Of a stretch of 64,000 nucleotides of DNA, positions 39,909 through 51,233 are shown one piece after another. Position 1 is the first letter of the stretch; each line of letters starts with the position of its first letter. The DNA is from Lactobacillus iners DSM 13335 (GTDB taxonomy: Bacteria; Bacillota; Bacilli; Lactobacillales; Lactobacillaceae). The stretch lies in NCBI RefSeq assembly GCF_000160875.1, contig NZ_GG700804.1, positions 1 through 64,000 of the forward strand, read 5' to 3'. Below the pieces are notes generated by a model, which was not told the DNA's origin, ran no database searches, and was given only the letters and a program-made list of their open reading frames with translations. A program made the translations under genes and the position numbers.

Positions 39909-39920
39909 ACTTCTTTACCA

Positions 39921-40139
39921 TTAATCAATCTTAGTTTGGTGTTCAGGATCAATAGTAACTTTACCAGCAGCTATTTCTTCTAATGCTTGTCCTAAGGCTT
40001 TAGAAGATTTATATGACAAAAGAGCTCCTGGCTCTCCAGATTGTAACTCATGAGAGCGTTTAGCTGCCAATACTGACAACGAGTAACGCGAATTAACTTT
40101 ATCTAATAACTTATCAATCGATGGATATGTAATTTTCAT
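39921..40139 (-). CDS. rpoZ: RNA polymerase omega subunit
   Basis: 72 aa from ATG 40139, preceded by an excellent AAGGAGG. Family features: [28 protein letters not shown] and [15 protein letters not shown]. Omega helps fold and assemble beta-prime. It is directly after gmk (1-bp gap), the standard gmk-rpoZ pair. Upstream in-frame extension is inside gmk and not real. Confidence 0.95.
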   Translation of the reverse strand: MKITYPSIDKLLDKVNSRYSLSVLAAKRSHELQSGEPGALLSYKSSKALGQALEEIAAGKVTIDPEHQTKID

Positions 40140-40140
40140 C

Positions 40141-40755
40141 TTAATCCTCCTTAACCATATTTCGATAATCGTCAATGACACGAGCAATGCGAACATGTTC
40201 TGATTCAACAATTGCCTTGATATGATCAACTGCATTAGCAACAGTATCATTGACTACTGCATAATCATAATCTTGCATCATTAATATCTCTTGGCGAGCT
40301 TGTTGCATTCGCAAATCAATAGCTTTATCAGAGTCTGTACCCCTATTTACTATTCTATGTTTTAATTCATGCAAATCAGGTGGTGTTAAGAAAATAAATA
40401 CACCATCAGGCATCAAGCTTCGCACTTGCTTTGCACCATTAACATCAATTTCCAGCAAAACATCTTTTCCCATGTTAAGCATTTCTTTTACTGGTGCTAA
40501 GGGCGTACCATAATAATTACCGACATATTGGTTATATTCCAATAATTCTTTATTTGCGACAGCATTCTTAAATCTTTCTTCATCGACAAAGAAATAGTCT
40601 TTACCATCAACTTCACCCTGACGTGGCTTCCTAGTAGTCATGGAAACCGAATATTCAAAAGGAAAGGCCTGTTGCCTCACCATTTCAGTTTTTACTGTAC
40701 CTTTGCCAACTCCTGAAGGACCAGATAAAACAATTAATAAACCTTTATTAGACAT
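40141..40755 (-). CDS. gmk: Guanylate kinase
   Basis: 204 aa from ATG 40755, with GGGTG 5 nt upstream. An ATG four codons earlier lacks a ribosome-binding site. Phosphorylates GMP to GDP. P-loop [11 protein letters not shown] near residue 10, GMP-binding [19 protein letters not shown] and lid VNRGTDS. First gene of the gmk-rpoZ unit. A TTGAAA / 17 bp / CACAAT promoter can be read at about 40788-40816 on the minus strand but is weak. Confidence 0.95.
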   Translation of the reverse strand: MSNKGLLIVLSGPSGVGKGTVKTEMVRQQAFPFEYSVSMTTRKPRQGEVDGKDYFFVDEERFKNAVANKELLEYNQYVGNYYGTPLAPVKEMLNMGKDVLLEIDVNGAKQVRSLMPDGVFIFLTPPDLHELKHRIVNRGTDSDKAIDLRMQQARQEILMMQDYDYAVVNDTVANAVDHIKAIVESEHVRIARVIDDYRNMVKED

Positions 40756-40837
40756 ATTCACACCCATTCAATAATAACGTAACACTTTTATTGTGCATTA
40801 AAATTGAACTTTTTTCAAGCTTATATTTTATGTAAAT

Positions 40838-40864
40838 AAAAAAACAAGCACTAAAAAGAGCTTG
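40838..40864 (-). terminator. Terminator at the end of the dcw operon (after yggT)
   Basis: A short stem CAAGC-x-CT / AG-x-GCTTG (40858-40864 with 40845-40851, one mismatch) with a 4-nt loop, followed by seven T on the minus strand. Confidence 0.7.
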
Positions 40865-40895
40865 CAATTTTATATATTGAACTGATATCTAATCA

Positions 40896-41186
40896 TTATA
40901 AAATCTGAACCATTAATCTAAATGTTATGTTCTGAATAATCCATAACAATAATATTCCAATAAGTGGCGATAAATCTATACCAAAGCTATAACTTATCTT
41001 CATAATGGGTTTAATTCTAAATAGTGCTATATATGGATTAACAATTCTATTTATCAATTTACCAACTACAGATCTATATAGAAAATCAACCCAACTAAAT
41101 AACGCATCAACAACAATTAACAATCCATAAATATATGCGATATAATGAACAATCAGTAAAAAATAAAAAAATAAATATCTCAACAT
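40896..41186 (-). CDS. YggT family membrane protein (YlmG)
   Basis: 96 aa with two hydrophobic stretches (about 3-28 and 70-95) flanking the family motif FSWVDFLYRSVVGKLINRIVNPYIALFRIKPI. YlmG/YggT proteins lie in the division cluster of many Gram-positives and are linked to septum or membrane organisation, but their biochemical role is unclear. It starts 2 bp after the sepF stop. It is the last gene of the dcw operon here. Confidence 0.88.
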   Translation of the reverse strand: MLRYLFFYFLLIVHYIAYIYGLLIVVDALFSWVDFLYRSVVGKLINRIVNPYIALFRIKPIMKISYSFGIDLSPLIGILLLWIIQNITFRLMVQIL

Positions 41187-41188
41187 AA

Positions 41189-41611
41189 TTATAAATTATC
41201 TTTTTCGCTTGTAGCATCAGCTATTTTTCCATCAGTAACAAACTTAGGTGGTGTAGCTAAGAATATTTTTTCACCAACACGCTGAATATCTCCATTCAGT
41301 GCATAAACTGTACCCATAACAAAATCAACTATACGTTTTGATTGACCTTCGTCCATACGCGAGAAATTAATAATAACTGCACGGTTATTAAGCAAATTTT
41401 GAGAAACTTCTTTAGCGTCAGAATAAACACGAGGCTCAAATAAAACTATTCTACTCTTACCTGCATTCACAGAATTAATAGAAACTATATTTGATTTCTT
41501 GTCGTTACGTTTATCTTCCTGGTAGCTAACTTCAGATTCTTCAAATGAATCATCCTCATACTCATCTTCATCTGAAATACCTAACATCTTTGTCAATTTT
41601 TCAAAAGCCAT
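41189..41611 (-). CDS. sepF: Cell division protein SepF
   Basis: 140 aa. An N-terminal amphipathic helix (MAFEKLTKMLGI) for membrane binding, an acidic linker, and a C-terminal alpha/beta core with VILFEP-like IVLFEPRVYSDAKEV, RAVIINFSRMD and RIVDFVMGTVYALNGDIQRVG. It tethers FtsZ filaments to the membrane. Between ftsZ and yggT, the usual order. Confidence 0.94.
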   Translation of the reverse strand: MAFEKLTKMLGISDEDEYEDDSFEESEVSYQEDKRNDKKSNIVSINSVNAGKSRIVLFEPRVYSDAKEVSQNLLNNRAVIINFSRMDEGQSKRIVDFVMGTVYALNGDIQRVGEKIFLATPPKFVTDGKIADATSEKDNL

Positions 41612-41633
41612 AAATAGTCTCCCCTCTTAGAAA

Positions 41634-42896
41634 TTAATTATTCTGGCGATGTTTAAAAAATGGAATGTCATTTTCATCATCAAGATTAGTCTCAACATCC
41701 AAAACATCTTGTTGCTCCGATTTACTAAATGGAGTCCAAGAATCTCCTTTAACTTTTTCTTGTACTCGATTACTACTTGTTTTATCTTGTTTCCAAATAC
41801 TTGTTGGATCAAATAGCATATCTGGTTTAGCAACATTACCATCTTTTTGTGTATCAGCTGGTGTAACCGCCTTATTAGCTGTAGATGATTCTACACTTTC
41901 TTTGTTTAATTTTGCTTTAGTAACATTTTGATGATTATCTTGTTTATTATCAATACCAGTTGCAATAACTGTAACAACAACTTCGTCACCCATGTTAGCA
42001 TTAATCGATGTACCAAAGATGATATTAACATCATCACCAGCTGTCTTAGAAACAATATCTGAAGCATCTTGTGCTTCAAATAATGTTAAATCAGGCCCAC
42101 CAGTGATATTTAACAATACTTGTTTAGCACCATCAATTGAAACTTCCAATAATGGCGAAGAAATGGCCATTTTAGTTGCTTCTACAGTTCTATTCTCACC
42201 ACTAGCACGACCTATTCCCATCAAAGCAGAACCTTGGTTTTCCATAACTGTTTTAACATCAGCAAAGTCTAAGTTAACATAATCAGTTGAAGTAATCAAA
42301 TCTGATATTCCTTGCACACCTTGACGAAGAACATTATCAGCCTCTTTAAATGCATCCATCATAGGTGTCTTTTTATCAACCATCTCGAGTAAGCGATTAT
42401 TGGCAATAATTACCAAAGTATCGACATATTGCTTCAATTGACTAATACCTTCCGCAGCATCCTTTGAACGCTTAGGACCTTCAAAAGTAAATGGTCTTGT
42501 AACAACACCTACCGTCAATGCACCTGTTTCACGGGCAATTTTGGCTATGACTGGTGCGGCACCTGTACCAGTACCTCCACCCATACCAGCAGTAATGAAA
42601 ATCATATCTGCTCCCTTAAGAGCTTCTTCTATAGTCTGTTGACTTTCTTCAGCAGCTTTTTGCCCTACTTCAGGATGTGATCCTGCACCTAAACCTCTGG
42701 TTAACTTCGGCCCTAACTGTATCTTATTCTCAGCCTTATTACTATTTAAAGCTTGAACATCAGTATTAGCAGCAATAAATGATACTCCTTGTACTCCTTC
42801 ATCAATCATACGATTAACTGCATTACCACCTGCTCCACCAACACCGATAACCTTTATAACTGCACTTTTATTATCAGAATCAAAATTAAAATCCAT
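41634..42896 (-). CDS. ftsZ: Cell division GTPase FtsZ
   Basis: 420 aa tubulin homologue that forms the Z-ring. [12 protein letters not shown] at the N-terminus, the tubulin signature [13 protein letters not shown] near residue 105, and T7-type synergy loop residues [10 protein letters not shown] variable Gln/Asn/Lys-rich linker (about 320-405) is followed by the conserved C-terminal peptide DIPFFKHRQ that binds FtsA and SepF. Confidence 0.97.
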   Translation of the reverse strand: MDFNFDSDNKSAVIKVIGVGGAGGNAVNRMIDEGVQGVSFIAANTDVQALNSNKAENKIQLGPKLTRGLGAGSHPEVGQKAAEESQQTIEEALKGADMIFITAGMGGGTGTGAAPVIAKIARETGALTVGVVTRPFTFEGPKRSKDAAEGISQLKQYVDTLVIIANNRLLEMVDKKTPMMDAFKEADNVLRQGVQGISDLITSTDYVNLDFADVKTVMENQGSALMGIGRASGENRTVEATKMAISSPLLEVSIDGAKQVLLNITGGPDLTLFEAQDASDIVSKTAGDDVNIIFGTSINANMGDEVVVTVIATGIDNKQDNHQNVTKAKLNKESVESSTANKAVTPADTQKDGNVAKPDMLFDPTSIWKQDKTSSNRVQEKVKGDSWTPFSKSEQQDVLDVETNLDDENDIPFFKHRQNN

Positions 42897-42914
42897 TAGC
42901 CTAACCCATCCTCA

Positions 42915-44282
42915 TCAGTCAAAAAATTTTTTTATAAAATCAATGAATGACTTTCTTTCTTTTTTAACTTTACCATTATTAGCATCATCTTCATGACTAC
43001 CCTGCTGTATGTTATCATTATATTCTAATTCTCTATTATTTTCATCCTCAGAACGTTGCTTTTTGAAAAATACTGACTTACTTTTGCTAATAATGTCTTT
43101 TACATCATCAGTATGTTGAGAACCATATATAACACTATTTGCTAAATAATTAATATCACTTAAATTATACGCATAAGTTATAACACCCAATGCTACAGCG
43201 TAAATAGCATTTTTTAATCCAGGTTGTCCTGACTGATACATCTTAACTTTTATATTATAACTATTCTTAACAAGATCATCAGTACCTTGAATCTCACTAT
43301 TTCCACCAGTTATAACAATACCACCTGGTAAATTAAAAGCTGCATGTTCCTTTAACCCTTTACCTACTCGATCTAATATCTGATGTAACCTGGCACTGAT
43401 TATTTCACTCAAATATTCTTCATCAATCATTTTAGGGGCATTAGCTCCAACAACATTAACAGGAAACTTGTCTTCTTTAGAAGTTAGTTCAGGGTCTGCA
43501 TAACCGAAGTCACGTTTTATTTTTTCTGCTTCATCTAAAGACGTATTCAATACAACTGATATATCTTTAGTAACATCACTACCACCTTCAAGGTCAATAG
43601 TTGCATATTTTATTTTATTTTCATGAATCACAGTAGCAGTAGTAATACCACCACCCATATCCAAGATAATGGATCCAAATGTTCGCTCACCTTCATCTAG
43701 TGCAACATTGGCAATTCCTAATGGCGTAGGTACAAAAAATTTATTATTATATCCAGCTCTTTCAATAGCTCTACTTATATTGTGTAGATCTGAAATAGGA
43801 GCTGTTACTAAAACACCATGAACTTCTAATGAGTGTGCAATCATCTTTCTAGGATCATCAACATCTGTACGTCCATCAATCAAAAATTTGCTAGGCAAAA
43901 AAGTTATCGCTTGTCTAGTATCTTTAATGGAAGACTTAATTGCGACAGAAACAACCCTTCTCACATCATTTTCGTCTACTTCCTTGCCTTGTTCACCAAC
44001 ATTAATCAATCCGTGTGCAGACTCTAGTTGCAACATATTCGCAGGAACTGCTGTAATTAGGTAATCACATGTTGTATTTGTTTTCTGAGAAAGCCCATTT
44101 AATACTTTTTTAATACTGTTAGCAGTTTGTTCAATATCAACTATTTTACCATGTCGCATACCTTTAGTTGCTTCGCAGCAAGTACCAATAACACGTAATT
44201 TTCCTGTTTCTGAGGATGCTAAAACAGCTTTTACGCTAGTTGTACCGATATCTAAACCTACCAATAAATCTTTCGTTTCCAA
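42915..44282 (-). CDS. ftsA: Cell division protein FtsA
   Basis: 455 aa actin-like membrane tether of FtsZ. VGLDIGTTSVKAVLA (phosphate 1) near residue 8, ILDMGGGITT (phosphate 2) and GGIVITGGNSEIQG (adenosine). The C-terminal amphipathic helix SFIDFIKKFF binds the membrane. The start is TTG 44282 with GGGGG 7 nt upstream. A TGGTAAAAT extended -10 lies about 30 bp before it and could provide extra transcription of ftsAZ. Confidence 0.95.
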   Translation of the reverse strand: METKDLLVGLDIGTTSVKAVLASSETGKLRVIGTCCEATKGMRHGKIVDIEQTANSIKKVLNGLSQKTNTTCDYLITAVPANMLQLESAHGLINVGEQGKEVDENDVRRVVSVAIKSSIKDTRQAITFLPSKFLIDGRTDVDDPRKMIAHSLEVHGVLVTAPISDLHNISRAIERAGYNNKFFVPTPLGIANVALDEGERTFGSIILDMGGGITTATVIHENKIKYATIDLEGGSDVTKDISVVLNTSLDEAEKIKRDFGYADPELTSKEDKFPVNVVGANAPKMIDEEYLSEIISARLHQILDRVGKGLKEHAAFNLPGGIVITGGNSEIQGTDDLVKNSYNIKVKMYQSGQPGLKNAIYAVALGVITYAYNLSDINYLANSVIYGSQHTDDVKDIISKSKSVFFKKQRSEDENNRELEYNDNIQQGSHEDDANNGKVKKERKSFIDFIKKFFD

Positions 44283-44346
44283 GATGTTGCCCCCAAATAT
44301 ATTAATTACATAAATTTTACCATATTAAATAATACCAAGTATAGTT

Positions 44347-45183
44347 TTAAAAATTAATTTCATATTGTTCTTTATCTTTAACTGTTAAGGGTCTAGAGAA
44401 TACCCCTACCTCCATATCTATAATGGAAGGTTGCGTAAGCTGTTTTTTTATGCTATTGTAGTATTTTATTTTTTCAGCAAAAGTATTTACATCTCCAATA
44501 ATAATATTGTGATCATTAAGCAACAAAATAATCTGATTTGGTCGCCTAATTTTTCCACTGATCATTTTAATTTTATCCCTAAAGTAAGGAGGTAAAGCTT
44601 TATAAACTTTTAAATCATTAATAATAGACTTTTGTCTGCTATAACCCAAAAACAAAGGTTTGCTAATATCAACTAACTTTTCCGATATATCTTGCCTAGA
44701 TACCTTGCCATTAAACAATATCTTTCGATAATGATTATTTTCCTTAACGTAGCCTATAACACGTTTTTCTTTGATATGTAATATAAGATTATTCCAATTT
44801 GTAACTGTAATCTTAACTGTATCAACTTCAGGAAAAACACGAGATATCTTTTTGCTATATTCTTTGCCTTTAAATAATGAAAAAACCACCTTGGTCTTGG
44901 GACTAACATCAATAATTTTAGCAACTTTAGCACCATCTATCTCGTCTGCACCTACTAATTTAACGCTTCTCACACTAGACTTAAAAGAAATAAAGTACAA
45001 ACATATAATTATTCCAACTACAGACAAAATAATAATACTGCCTAATTTAGTCCATAAAGCATGCCTTCTAAGTGCACCTAGTCTCGGTAAATCAATATTT
45101 TCTTTTATTTTTGTTTTCTTATATTCAGTCCATTTAGCTATTTGCTCTTTAGGATCTTTTTTAGTTAATTTACTATTTGACAT
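44347..45183 (-). CDS. divIB: Cell division protein DivIB (FtsQ)
   Basis: 278 aa bitopic protein. A cytosolic basic N-terminus of about 50 residues, one transmembrane helix (IIILSVVGIIICLYFISF, about 52-72), then extracellular POTRA (SSVRSVKLVGADEIDGAKVAK) and beta domains. It links FtsL/DivIC to the septal synthase. Located between murG and ftsA, as in other lactobacilli. Confidence 0.92.
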   Translation of the reverse strand: MSNSKLTKKDPKEQIAKWTEYKKTKIKENIDLPRLGALRRHALWTKLGSIIILSVVGIIICLYFISFKSSVRSVKLVGADEIDGAKVAKIIDVSPKTKVVFSLFKGKEYSKKISRVFPEVDTVKITVTNWNNLILHIKEKRVIGYVKENNHYRKILFNGKVSRQDISEKLVDISKPLFLGYSRQKSIINDLKVYKALPPYFRDKIKMISGKIRRPNQIILLLNDHNIIIGDVNTFAEKIKYYNSIKKQLTQPSIIDMEVGVFSRPLTVKDKEQYEINF

Positions 45184-45211
45184 CTAGTAACACCTACTTT
45201 ATGCTCAAAAA

Positions 45212-46324
45212 TTATTTTTTATTAATGAGATTTTGCATTTCGTAAATCAATTTATCTGATGCATCACAGCAACATAATTTTTTAGACTCTGCTGACATTT
45301 TTTGTGCACAATTAGGATCAAGTAAAATATGATCAATTGAGGAAACAAAATTGTTAGGATTTAAATCATTTTCATTAATTACTAATGCAGCACCTGCTTT
45401 TTCTAAATCCATTGCATTTTTTTCTTGATGATTATGTGTAACATTTGGACTAGGTATTAAAACAGCGGGAACACCTAACGCTGTAAATTCCGCCAAACTT
45501 GTAGCACCTGAGCGTGAAACTACACATGTCATCTGTGGCAACAATCCTGGCATATTATCAATATAAGGTACAATAACAATATTCTTAGCTATCTTGTGCT
45601 TAGCTAACCGCTCTTTAATCTGGCCATAATAAACTTGTCCGGTAGCCCAAATAATTTGATATGGCTTATCCCCCAATTCATCAATTGACCGTTCCATGAT
45701 ATTATTAATCGCAAGTGCACCACGTGAGCCACCAAAAATTAGAACAGTGAAAACATCAGGATTAAGATTCCACTTCTTCTTCAAATCTATCTTTGTTTCA
45801 TTTAAGCTTAATACTTGCTGCGACCTCGGATTACCTGTTTTAACTAGCTTTTTCTTCTCTGGAAATTGACGAACAACATCATCAAAGGTATAACACACTT
45901 TATCAACATAATGTGCTAAAAATTTATTAGCTAAGCCAACAACAGAATTTGACTCATGAATCAAAGTTGGTATTTTCATCTTAGCAGCTGCATAAACTAT
46001 AGCTCCACAAACGTAACCACCTGTACCAACAACTACATCGGGCTTAAATTCCTCTAAAATTTTACGTGCATCTTTAGTAGCATTTAAAAATAGCTTGATT
46101 GTTTTAAAGTTACGCAATAAATGTTTTCTATTAAAGCCTTGCACAACTAAAGTCTTAAATGGAATTTTAGCAGCTGGTACAATTTTAGATTCTAATCCCT
46201 TATTAGTACCAATAAACAAAATATCATCATCTGTTGTTAACTTTCTTTCTTTTAGCCTTTCTATCAATGCTAAAATTGGATAAATATGACCGCCAGTGCC
46301 ACCACCGGAAAAAATAATTCTCAT
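45212..46324 (-). CDS. murG: UDP-GlcNAc:lipid I N-acetylglucosaminyltransferase MurG
   Basis: 370 aa, peripheral inner-face enzyme making lipid II. N-terminal GGGTGGHIYPILALIE, GTGGYVCG, the HESNSVVG acceptor-site region, GGSRGALAIN, and the UDP-GlcNAc site SRSGATSLAEFTALGVPAVLIPSP. ATG 46324 lies 2 bp after murD. Confidence 0.96.
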   Translation of the reverse strand: MRIIFSGGGTGGHIYPILALIERLKERKLTTDDDILFIGTNKGLESKIVPAAKIPFKTLVVQGFNRKHLLRNFKTIKLFLNATKDARKILEEFKPDVVVGTGGYVCGAIVYAAAKMKIPTLIHESNSVVGLANKFLAHYVDKVCYTFDDVVRQFPEKKKLVKTGNPRSQQVLSLNETKIDLKKKWNLNPDVFTVLIFGGSRGALAINNIMERSIDELGDKPYQIIWATGQVYYGQIKERLAKHKIAKNIVIVPYIDNMPGLLPQMTCVVSRSGATSLAEFTALGVPAVLIPSPNVTHNHQEKNAMDLEKAGAALVINENDLNPNNFVSSIDHILLDPNCAQKMSAESKKLCCCDASDKLIYEMQNLINKK

Positions 46325-46326
46325 AA

Positions 46327-47709
46327 TTACTTAGTTTTTAACTCCTTAACAAATTTCACGAAAAAGTCTCCACGATCTTCAAATGTATTAAACTGATCCC
46401 ACGATGCACATGCAGGTGAAAACAACAATACATCACCATCATTTGTTAAATCATACGCCCTAGGCACAGCTTCTTGCAAGGTATTAACAATAACAATATC
46501 TCGGATACCAGCTTTTCTAGCAGCATCGGCTAATAAATATTTTGTCTCACCATACAATACGATTGCCTTAACATGTTTTTTCAATAATGGTACTAATTCA
46601 TCAAATGTAAATCCACGATCTAATCCGCCAGCAATTAAAACTTCAGGTTGACTAAAAGATGGAATAGCTACACTAGCAGCTTCGATATTAGTTGATTTTG
46701 AATCATTATATATACGCCGATTGTTATAAGTCATCACATATTGTAAACGATGTTTTGCACCCGTAAATGTTGACAGCACACTTCTAATATCCTCATCAGA
46801 CGCACCCATAATCTTAGAAATAGCAATAGCCACCAAACTATTTTGCTGATTATGACGACCAGGTATCTTAATATCTGATATTTTCATAATTTCATGGTCA
46901 GCTTGGCTTTCTAAATATTGTTCACCAATATAATAATCTGCTTGAGTAGATTCTTCGGAAAAAGTGACCACGTGAGCTTTGGTTAGGGAAAGTTCTTGTT
47001 CTAAGATATTTTTTTGATCAAAATTAGCTATAAAATAATCAGACTTATCTTGATTTTGTGTAATGCGTAACTTAGCAGCTACATAATTTTCAAATGTCTT
47101 GTGATAATCAATATGTACATTATTGTAAATATCAACAATCGCAGCAACCTTAGGCTTCATAGTATTTACACCCATAAGTTGAAAACTTGAAATTTCAACC
47201 ACTAACAAATCATTAGCATTAGCCTTAAGTACTACTTCAGAAATTGGAACACCAATATTACCCACTGCATAAGCATGTCCACCAAATTTATGTAAATGAT
47301 TTTCCATAATTCGTTGTGTCAACATTACTGTTGTAGTTTTTCCATTAGAGCCAGTAACACACACATATGGTGCAGAACTTACTGCTAAAGCTACTTCAGG
47401 CTCGGTTATAATTGATACATTAGCAGCTTTAGCTGCTTGGACTAAAGGATTTTCATAAGGTATACCAGGATTTTTAACTAAATAATCAAAATGCTCTTTT
47501 GCAAAAATATCAGTTGGATGATACCCAGATATAATTTTGACACCTAATGACGCTAATTCTATAGCTTGAGCATTATCATCTAATTTTTTCTTATCATTTA
47601 AAGTTAATTTTGCACCTAATTTTAATAATAACTTAGCTACTGAATAACCACTCTTGCCCAGTCCTAATATTAAAATGTTTTTATCTTGATATTTATCTAT
47701 TATCTTCAT
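46327..47709 (-). CDS. murD: UDP-N-acetylmuramoyl-L-alanine:D-glutamate ligase MurD
   Basis: 460 aa from ATG 47709, preceded by GAGGT. A longer frame runs back into mraY without support. It adds D-Glu to UDP-MurNAc-L-Ala. N-terminal Rossmann ILGLGKSGYSVAKLL, the ATP-binding VTGSNGKTTTVMLT near residue 115, and NDSKSTNIEA further on (Mur ligase signature). Confidence 0.95.
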   Translation of the reverse strand: MKIIDKYQDKNILILGLGKSGYSVAKLLLKLGAKLTLNDKKKLDDNAQAIELASLGVKIISGYHPTDIFAKEHFDYLVKNPGIPYENPLVQAAKAANVSIITEPEVALAVSSAPYVCVTGSNGKTTTVMLTQRIMENHLHKFGGHAYAVGNIGVPISEVVLKANANDLLVVEISSFQLMGVNTMKPKVAAIVDIYNNVHIDYHKTFENYVAAKLRITQNQDKSDYFIANFDQKNILEQELSLTKAHVVTFSEESTQADYYIGEQYLESQADHEIMKISDIKIPGRHNQQNSLVAIAISKIMGASDEDIRSVLSTFTGAKHRLQYVMTYNNRRIYNDSKSTNIEAASVAIPSFSQPEVLIAGGLDRGFTFDELVPLLKKHVKAIVLYGETKYLLADAARKAGIRDIVIVNTLQEAVPRAYDLTNDGDVLLFSPACASWDQFNTFEDRGDFFVKFVKELKTK

Positions 47710-47722
47710 CAAAGTAACTACC

Positions 47723-48682
47723 TCACAATGCAAGTAATAAATATATAATACTACCTAAAAGTCCCACAAGCCAAAAGACTATATCAACTTTCCATTCACT
47801 CCAGCCTAACATTTCAAAATGATGATGTATTGGAGTCATCTTGAAAATTCTCTTACCAGTAGTTTGAAATGAAATAACTTGTAATATGACACTCAATGTT
47901 TCCAAAACATAAACTATACCAATGATTAATAAAGACCATGGTCTATTTAAGAAAATCGAAACTGCAGCAAGCCCACCACCTAATGCTAGTGAACCTACAT
48001 CACCCATAAAAATTTTAGCTGGTTTATGATTAAAAATAAGAAATGCTACCAATCCACCAATAACACTACAACAAAAAGCAAGCACAGTTGCATTATGTGC
48101 TAAATATGCTAAATAAGCATACGTACCATAGGATATAATAGATAAACCCGTTGCTAAACCATCTAATCCATCTGATAAATTAACAGCATTTGAATAACCT
48201 ACCAGCCAAATTATAATGAAAAATACAAATAGTAAATAGCTATTAACAGTCCCAAATAATGGGATATATATCTTAAAAGTAAAATTATCACTATAAGCGA
48301 TTAACAAAATTACTAACGCAATTATAATTTGCCCTAATAATTTTTGCCATGCTCTAAGTCCTAAATTTCTATGAAATAATAATTTCAAACCATCGTCTAA
48401 AAAGCCTATTACTCCATAACCTAAATAAGCAATAATCAAAATTATAGCTATTTTATTTAACTTACCATTAGATAATAAAATTGCGACAGTTGCAATTATA
48501 CTTGATAACAAAAAAACAATTCCACCCATAGTAGGTGTACCTGCTTTTTTTGCATGCCATTTAGGACCTTCTTCTCGAATTTGTTGCCCTTCTTTTTTCA
48601 TTTTCATAAAACAAATAAAGAATGGCAAAACCAGTGCTGTAATAACTAAACTAATCACACCGGGATATAAACCATATTGCAT
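47723..48682 (-). CDS. mraY: Phospho-N-acetylmuramoyl-pentapeptide transferase MraY
   Basis: 319-aa polytopic membrane enzyme (about ten helices) that makes lipid I. Catalytic motifs are [19 protein letters not shown] and the HIHHHFE-like [13 protein letters not shown] favour ATG 48682 because GAGG is 6 nt upstream. An ATG four codons earlier (48694) overlaps the pbp2x stop as ATGA but has no Shine-Dalgarno, so translational reinitiation there remains possible. Confidence 0.93.
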   Translation of the reverse strand: MQYGLYPGVISLVITALVLPFFICFMKMKKEGQQIREEGPKWHAKKAGTPTMGGIVFLLSSIIATVAILLSNGKLNKIAIILIIAYLGYGVIGFLDDGLKLLFHRNLGLRAWQKLLGQIIIALVILLIAYSDNFTFKIYIPLFGTVNSYLLFVFFIIIWLVGYSNAVNLSDGLDGLATGLSIISYGTYAYLAYLAHNATVLAFCCSVIGGLVAFLIFNHKPAKIFMGDVGSLALGGGLAAVSIFLNRPWSLLIIGIVYVLETLSVILQVISFQTTGKRIFKMTPIHHHFEMLGWSEWKVDIVFWLVGLLGSIIYLLLAL

Positions 48683-48690
48683 ATCTAACC

Positions 48691-50844
48691 TCATCTTAAT
48701 TCAACTTTTACTTTACTATTTCGATTTAAAATAGATCTTGGGATTCTACTCTGCTTATAAACTTTTCCTTTACCTAGCACTTCCACTTTAACTTTACTGA
48801 TATTTGCAAATTGAGTAACTTGCTTTATCGTCCAGCCCTTCATATTTGGACATCGAATAATACCACCAGTAAATATAATTATTTTACTATTCGGATTTAC
48901 TTTGGTATTTGCTAAGATGCTTTGTGCTTCAACCTTATGACCTGAACCGATTGTTTCAACATAAAGTCCCATTTTTTCTAATAATCTAACCGCTTGTTCA
49001 CGAGACTGTCCCTTAACACTAGGAATAGTAATCTGTTCATCCATCATATCTACTTTTGATGATACGCTAACACGGTTAATTAGGGGTTTAAAAATTAAAG
49101 ACATTATTGTTTCGGGAGGATCACTCATAATTTGAGGTTGCTTCATAGTGATATATATACAATATCTAGGGTTATCAGCTGGTGTAAGGCCAACAACGGA
49201 AAATAGGTAGTTTCTATCGCCTTTAAGGTATCCTCCATGTATACCCGCTATCTGAGCAGTACCTGTTTTTACTGCTATACTTTTTCCTGGAATCTTATAA
49301 GTCATACCTGTACCATATTCTTTTTCAACAACATCTCGCATCAATTTTAATGTAGTTTGTGCAGTTTCTTGAGAATATACAGGTTTACCAACTTTTATCT
49401 TTTTATACCTTTTAATGACCTTACCAGAAGAAGACACAATTTTTTCAACCAATTGTGGTTTTAACATTTGCCCTGAATTTGCCAATGCACTATATACTTG
49501 CATCATCTGCATTGCATTAACATTAATACCTTGACCAAATGAAGTAACTGCTTGATCAATTTGACTATGAATATTAATTAACCCTGAATTTTCATCGGGT
49601 AATGTTATATTAGTTTTCTTACCAATATGATAATTATCTAGATACCTTCTCCAAGTGTGCCTACCTAGTCTGTTAACCAAAATAGACATACCTACATTAC
49701 TGGAACGAGGAAATGCCTGCTCAAATGGAATAGCACCCCATCCTGTATAATTCCAATCATGAATTGTAGAGCCATTAAATGTAATAGACCCCGAACGATA
49801 ATATTCCTTAGGATTATATTTTCCTTCTTGAATAGCTGCAGTAATTGAAAGTATCTTAAATACAGATCCAGGTTCATATGAATCTTGAACTAAAATATTA
49901 CGCCAATTATCATTAAGTCCCTTCCTAGTTGCTGGATCAAATGTAGGTCTTTGTGATGCAGCCATGATCTTTCCTGTTTTGACATCTTCTACAATTGCCG
50001 TTAATGCTTTAGGTTTGTATTTATTTTGAACAGCATCCAATAAATTTTCTAAGTAAATCTGTAATTGCGAATCAATTGTTAAATAAATATTATTGCCATT
50101 AATTGGTGCTTTATATGAATGCTGACCTCCAGGAAGCTGATATTCACCAGCATCAACCAAAGCTATTCTACGACCATCTTTACCAGATAATACTTTATTA
50201 AAATACTTTTCAATCCCCATCGTTCCGATTAAATTGATTGAATGATTTTTTTTATCATTAAATGGTTGTGCTATACCTATGATATGAGAAGCAAATCTAC
50301 CATTTGGATATAATCTTGAAGGAGTTTCATCAAAATGAATACCAGGTAAATGCATTGCCATAATCTTTTTTTTCGTTGCTAAACTAATACCAGAACCTGC
50401 AGTACCAAACTCTACTTGATATGCTTTGTGTTTTGGATGCAGATATTTCAAAATTTTTTTTTCGCTTAAGGGAATAACGGTCGATAATTTTTCAGCAGTT
50501 TTTTTCTTATCGACTACATACATTGGTTTGCCTTTATAATCTAGCGAAGACTTATCCAAAATGGCATATAAAGTAAAACTATGCGAATCTTCTGCAATTA
50601 CATTACCACTATTATCATAAATAGCTCCTCTTACAGATTTTAAAATTTCATCCCGTTTATATAAATTGCTAACCCTTTCAGAGATGTTTTCACCCGCTAT
50701 GGTTTTAGATATACTTAAATACAAAAATCTTCCTACAAAGAGCAAAAAAACAAATGCCATTGATATTTGCAACAATCTACCAACTACATTTCGATTAACA
50801 TGAGATTTTGACACTTTTCGGACAATCTTTTTATTATTCATCAT
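48691..50844 (-). CDS. pbp2x: Division-specific transpeptidase (class B PBP2x type) with PASTA domains
   Basis: 717 aa. Short cytosolic N-terminus, one transmembrane helix (about 25-48), dimerisation domain, transpeptidase and two C-terminal PASTA domains (about 603-717). Active-site motifs are EPGSVFK (Ser, about residue 325), RSSN (SxN) and VKTGTAQ (KTG). The FtsI-family partner of the septal synthase FtsW. Its ATG overlaps the ftsL stop (ATGA). Confidence 0.95.
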   Translation of the reverse strand: MMNNKKIVRKVSKSHVNRNVVGRLLQISMAFVFLLFVGRFLYLSISKTIAGENISERVSNLYKRDEILKSVRGAIYDNSGNVIAEDSHSFTLYAILDKSSLDYKGKPMYVVDKKKTAEKLSTVIPLSEKKILKYLHPKHKAYQVEFGTAGSGISLATKKKIMAMHLPGIHFDETPSRLYPNGRFASHIIGIAQPFNDKKNHSINLIGTMGIEKYFNKVLSGKDGRRIALVDAGEYQLPGGQHSYKAPINGNNIYLTIDSQLQIYLENLLDAVQNKYKPKALTAIVEDVKTGKIMAASQRPTFDPATRKGLNDNWRNILVQDSYEPGSVFKILSITAAIQEGKYNPKEYYRSGSITFNGSTIHDWNYTGWGAIPFEQAFPRSSNVGMSILVNRLGRHTWRRYLDNYHIGKKTNITLPDENSGLINIHSQIDQAVTSFGQGINVNAMQMMQVYSALANSGQMLKPQLVEKIVSSSGKVIKRYKKIKVGKPVYSQETAQTTLKLMRDVVEKEYGTGMTYKIPGKSIAVKTGTAQIAGIHGGYLKGDRNYLFSVVGLTPADNPRYCIYITMKQPQIMSDPPETIMSLIFKPLINRVSVSSKVDMMDEQITIPSVKGQSREQAVRLLEKMGLYVETIGSGHKVEAQSILANTKVNPNSKIIIFTGGIIRCPNMKGWTIKQVTQFANISKVKVEVLGKGKVYKQSRIPRSILNRNSKVKVELR

Positions 50845-51206
50845 CGAATATTCCTGATATTACTCTCAATTAATTGTAATCCATACTGTTTTGCTAATTT
50901 ATTCATTCTATTAGCTGAAGTTAATTCGCCAATTTCCTGTCTTAAATTAGTATTTTTATTTTGTACAGTAGCAATATCTTTCTGTATTTCAGATAAATTA
51001 CGCTGTGCATTAGTAGCAGAAATATTAGAAGAAATCATAAAACACATCATAATTAAAGTCATAACCACACCAAAAGCAATAAAAAGCACTTCTGTTAGAC
51101 TTAGAGGTTCATTTTGAGAAGTCAATCTAACTATCACTTGTTTATTACGTTGGTTGTCAGCATCTAACTCTGAATATCTAAAATTTCTTGCTGAACTATC
51201 TACCAT
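50841..51206 (-). CDS. ftsL: Cell division protein FtsL
   Basis: 121 aa bitopic protein. A cytosolic basic N-terminus, one transmembrane segment (LTEVLFIAFGVVMTLIMMCF, about 38-58), then a coiled-coil-like extracellular region (RNLSEIQKDIATVQNKN). Identified mainly by topology, size and invariant position between rsmH and the PBP gene. Good GAGGAGA ribosome-binding site. Confidence 0.9.
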   Translation of the reverse strand: MVDSSARNFRYSELDADNQRNKQVIVRLTSQNEPLSLTEVLFIAFGVVMTLIMMCFMISSNISATNAQRNLSEIQKDIATVQNKNTNLRQEIGELTSANRMNKLAKQYGLQLIESNIRNIR

Positions 51207-51233
51207 ACCAATTCTCCTCTTAAAAATTAATAA

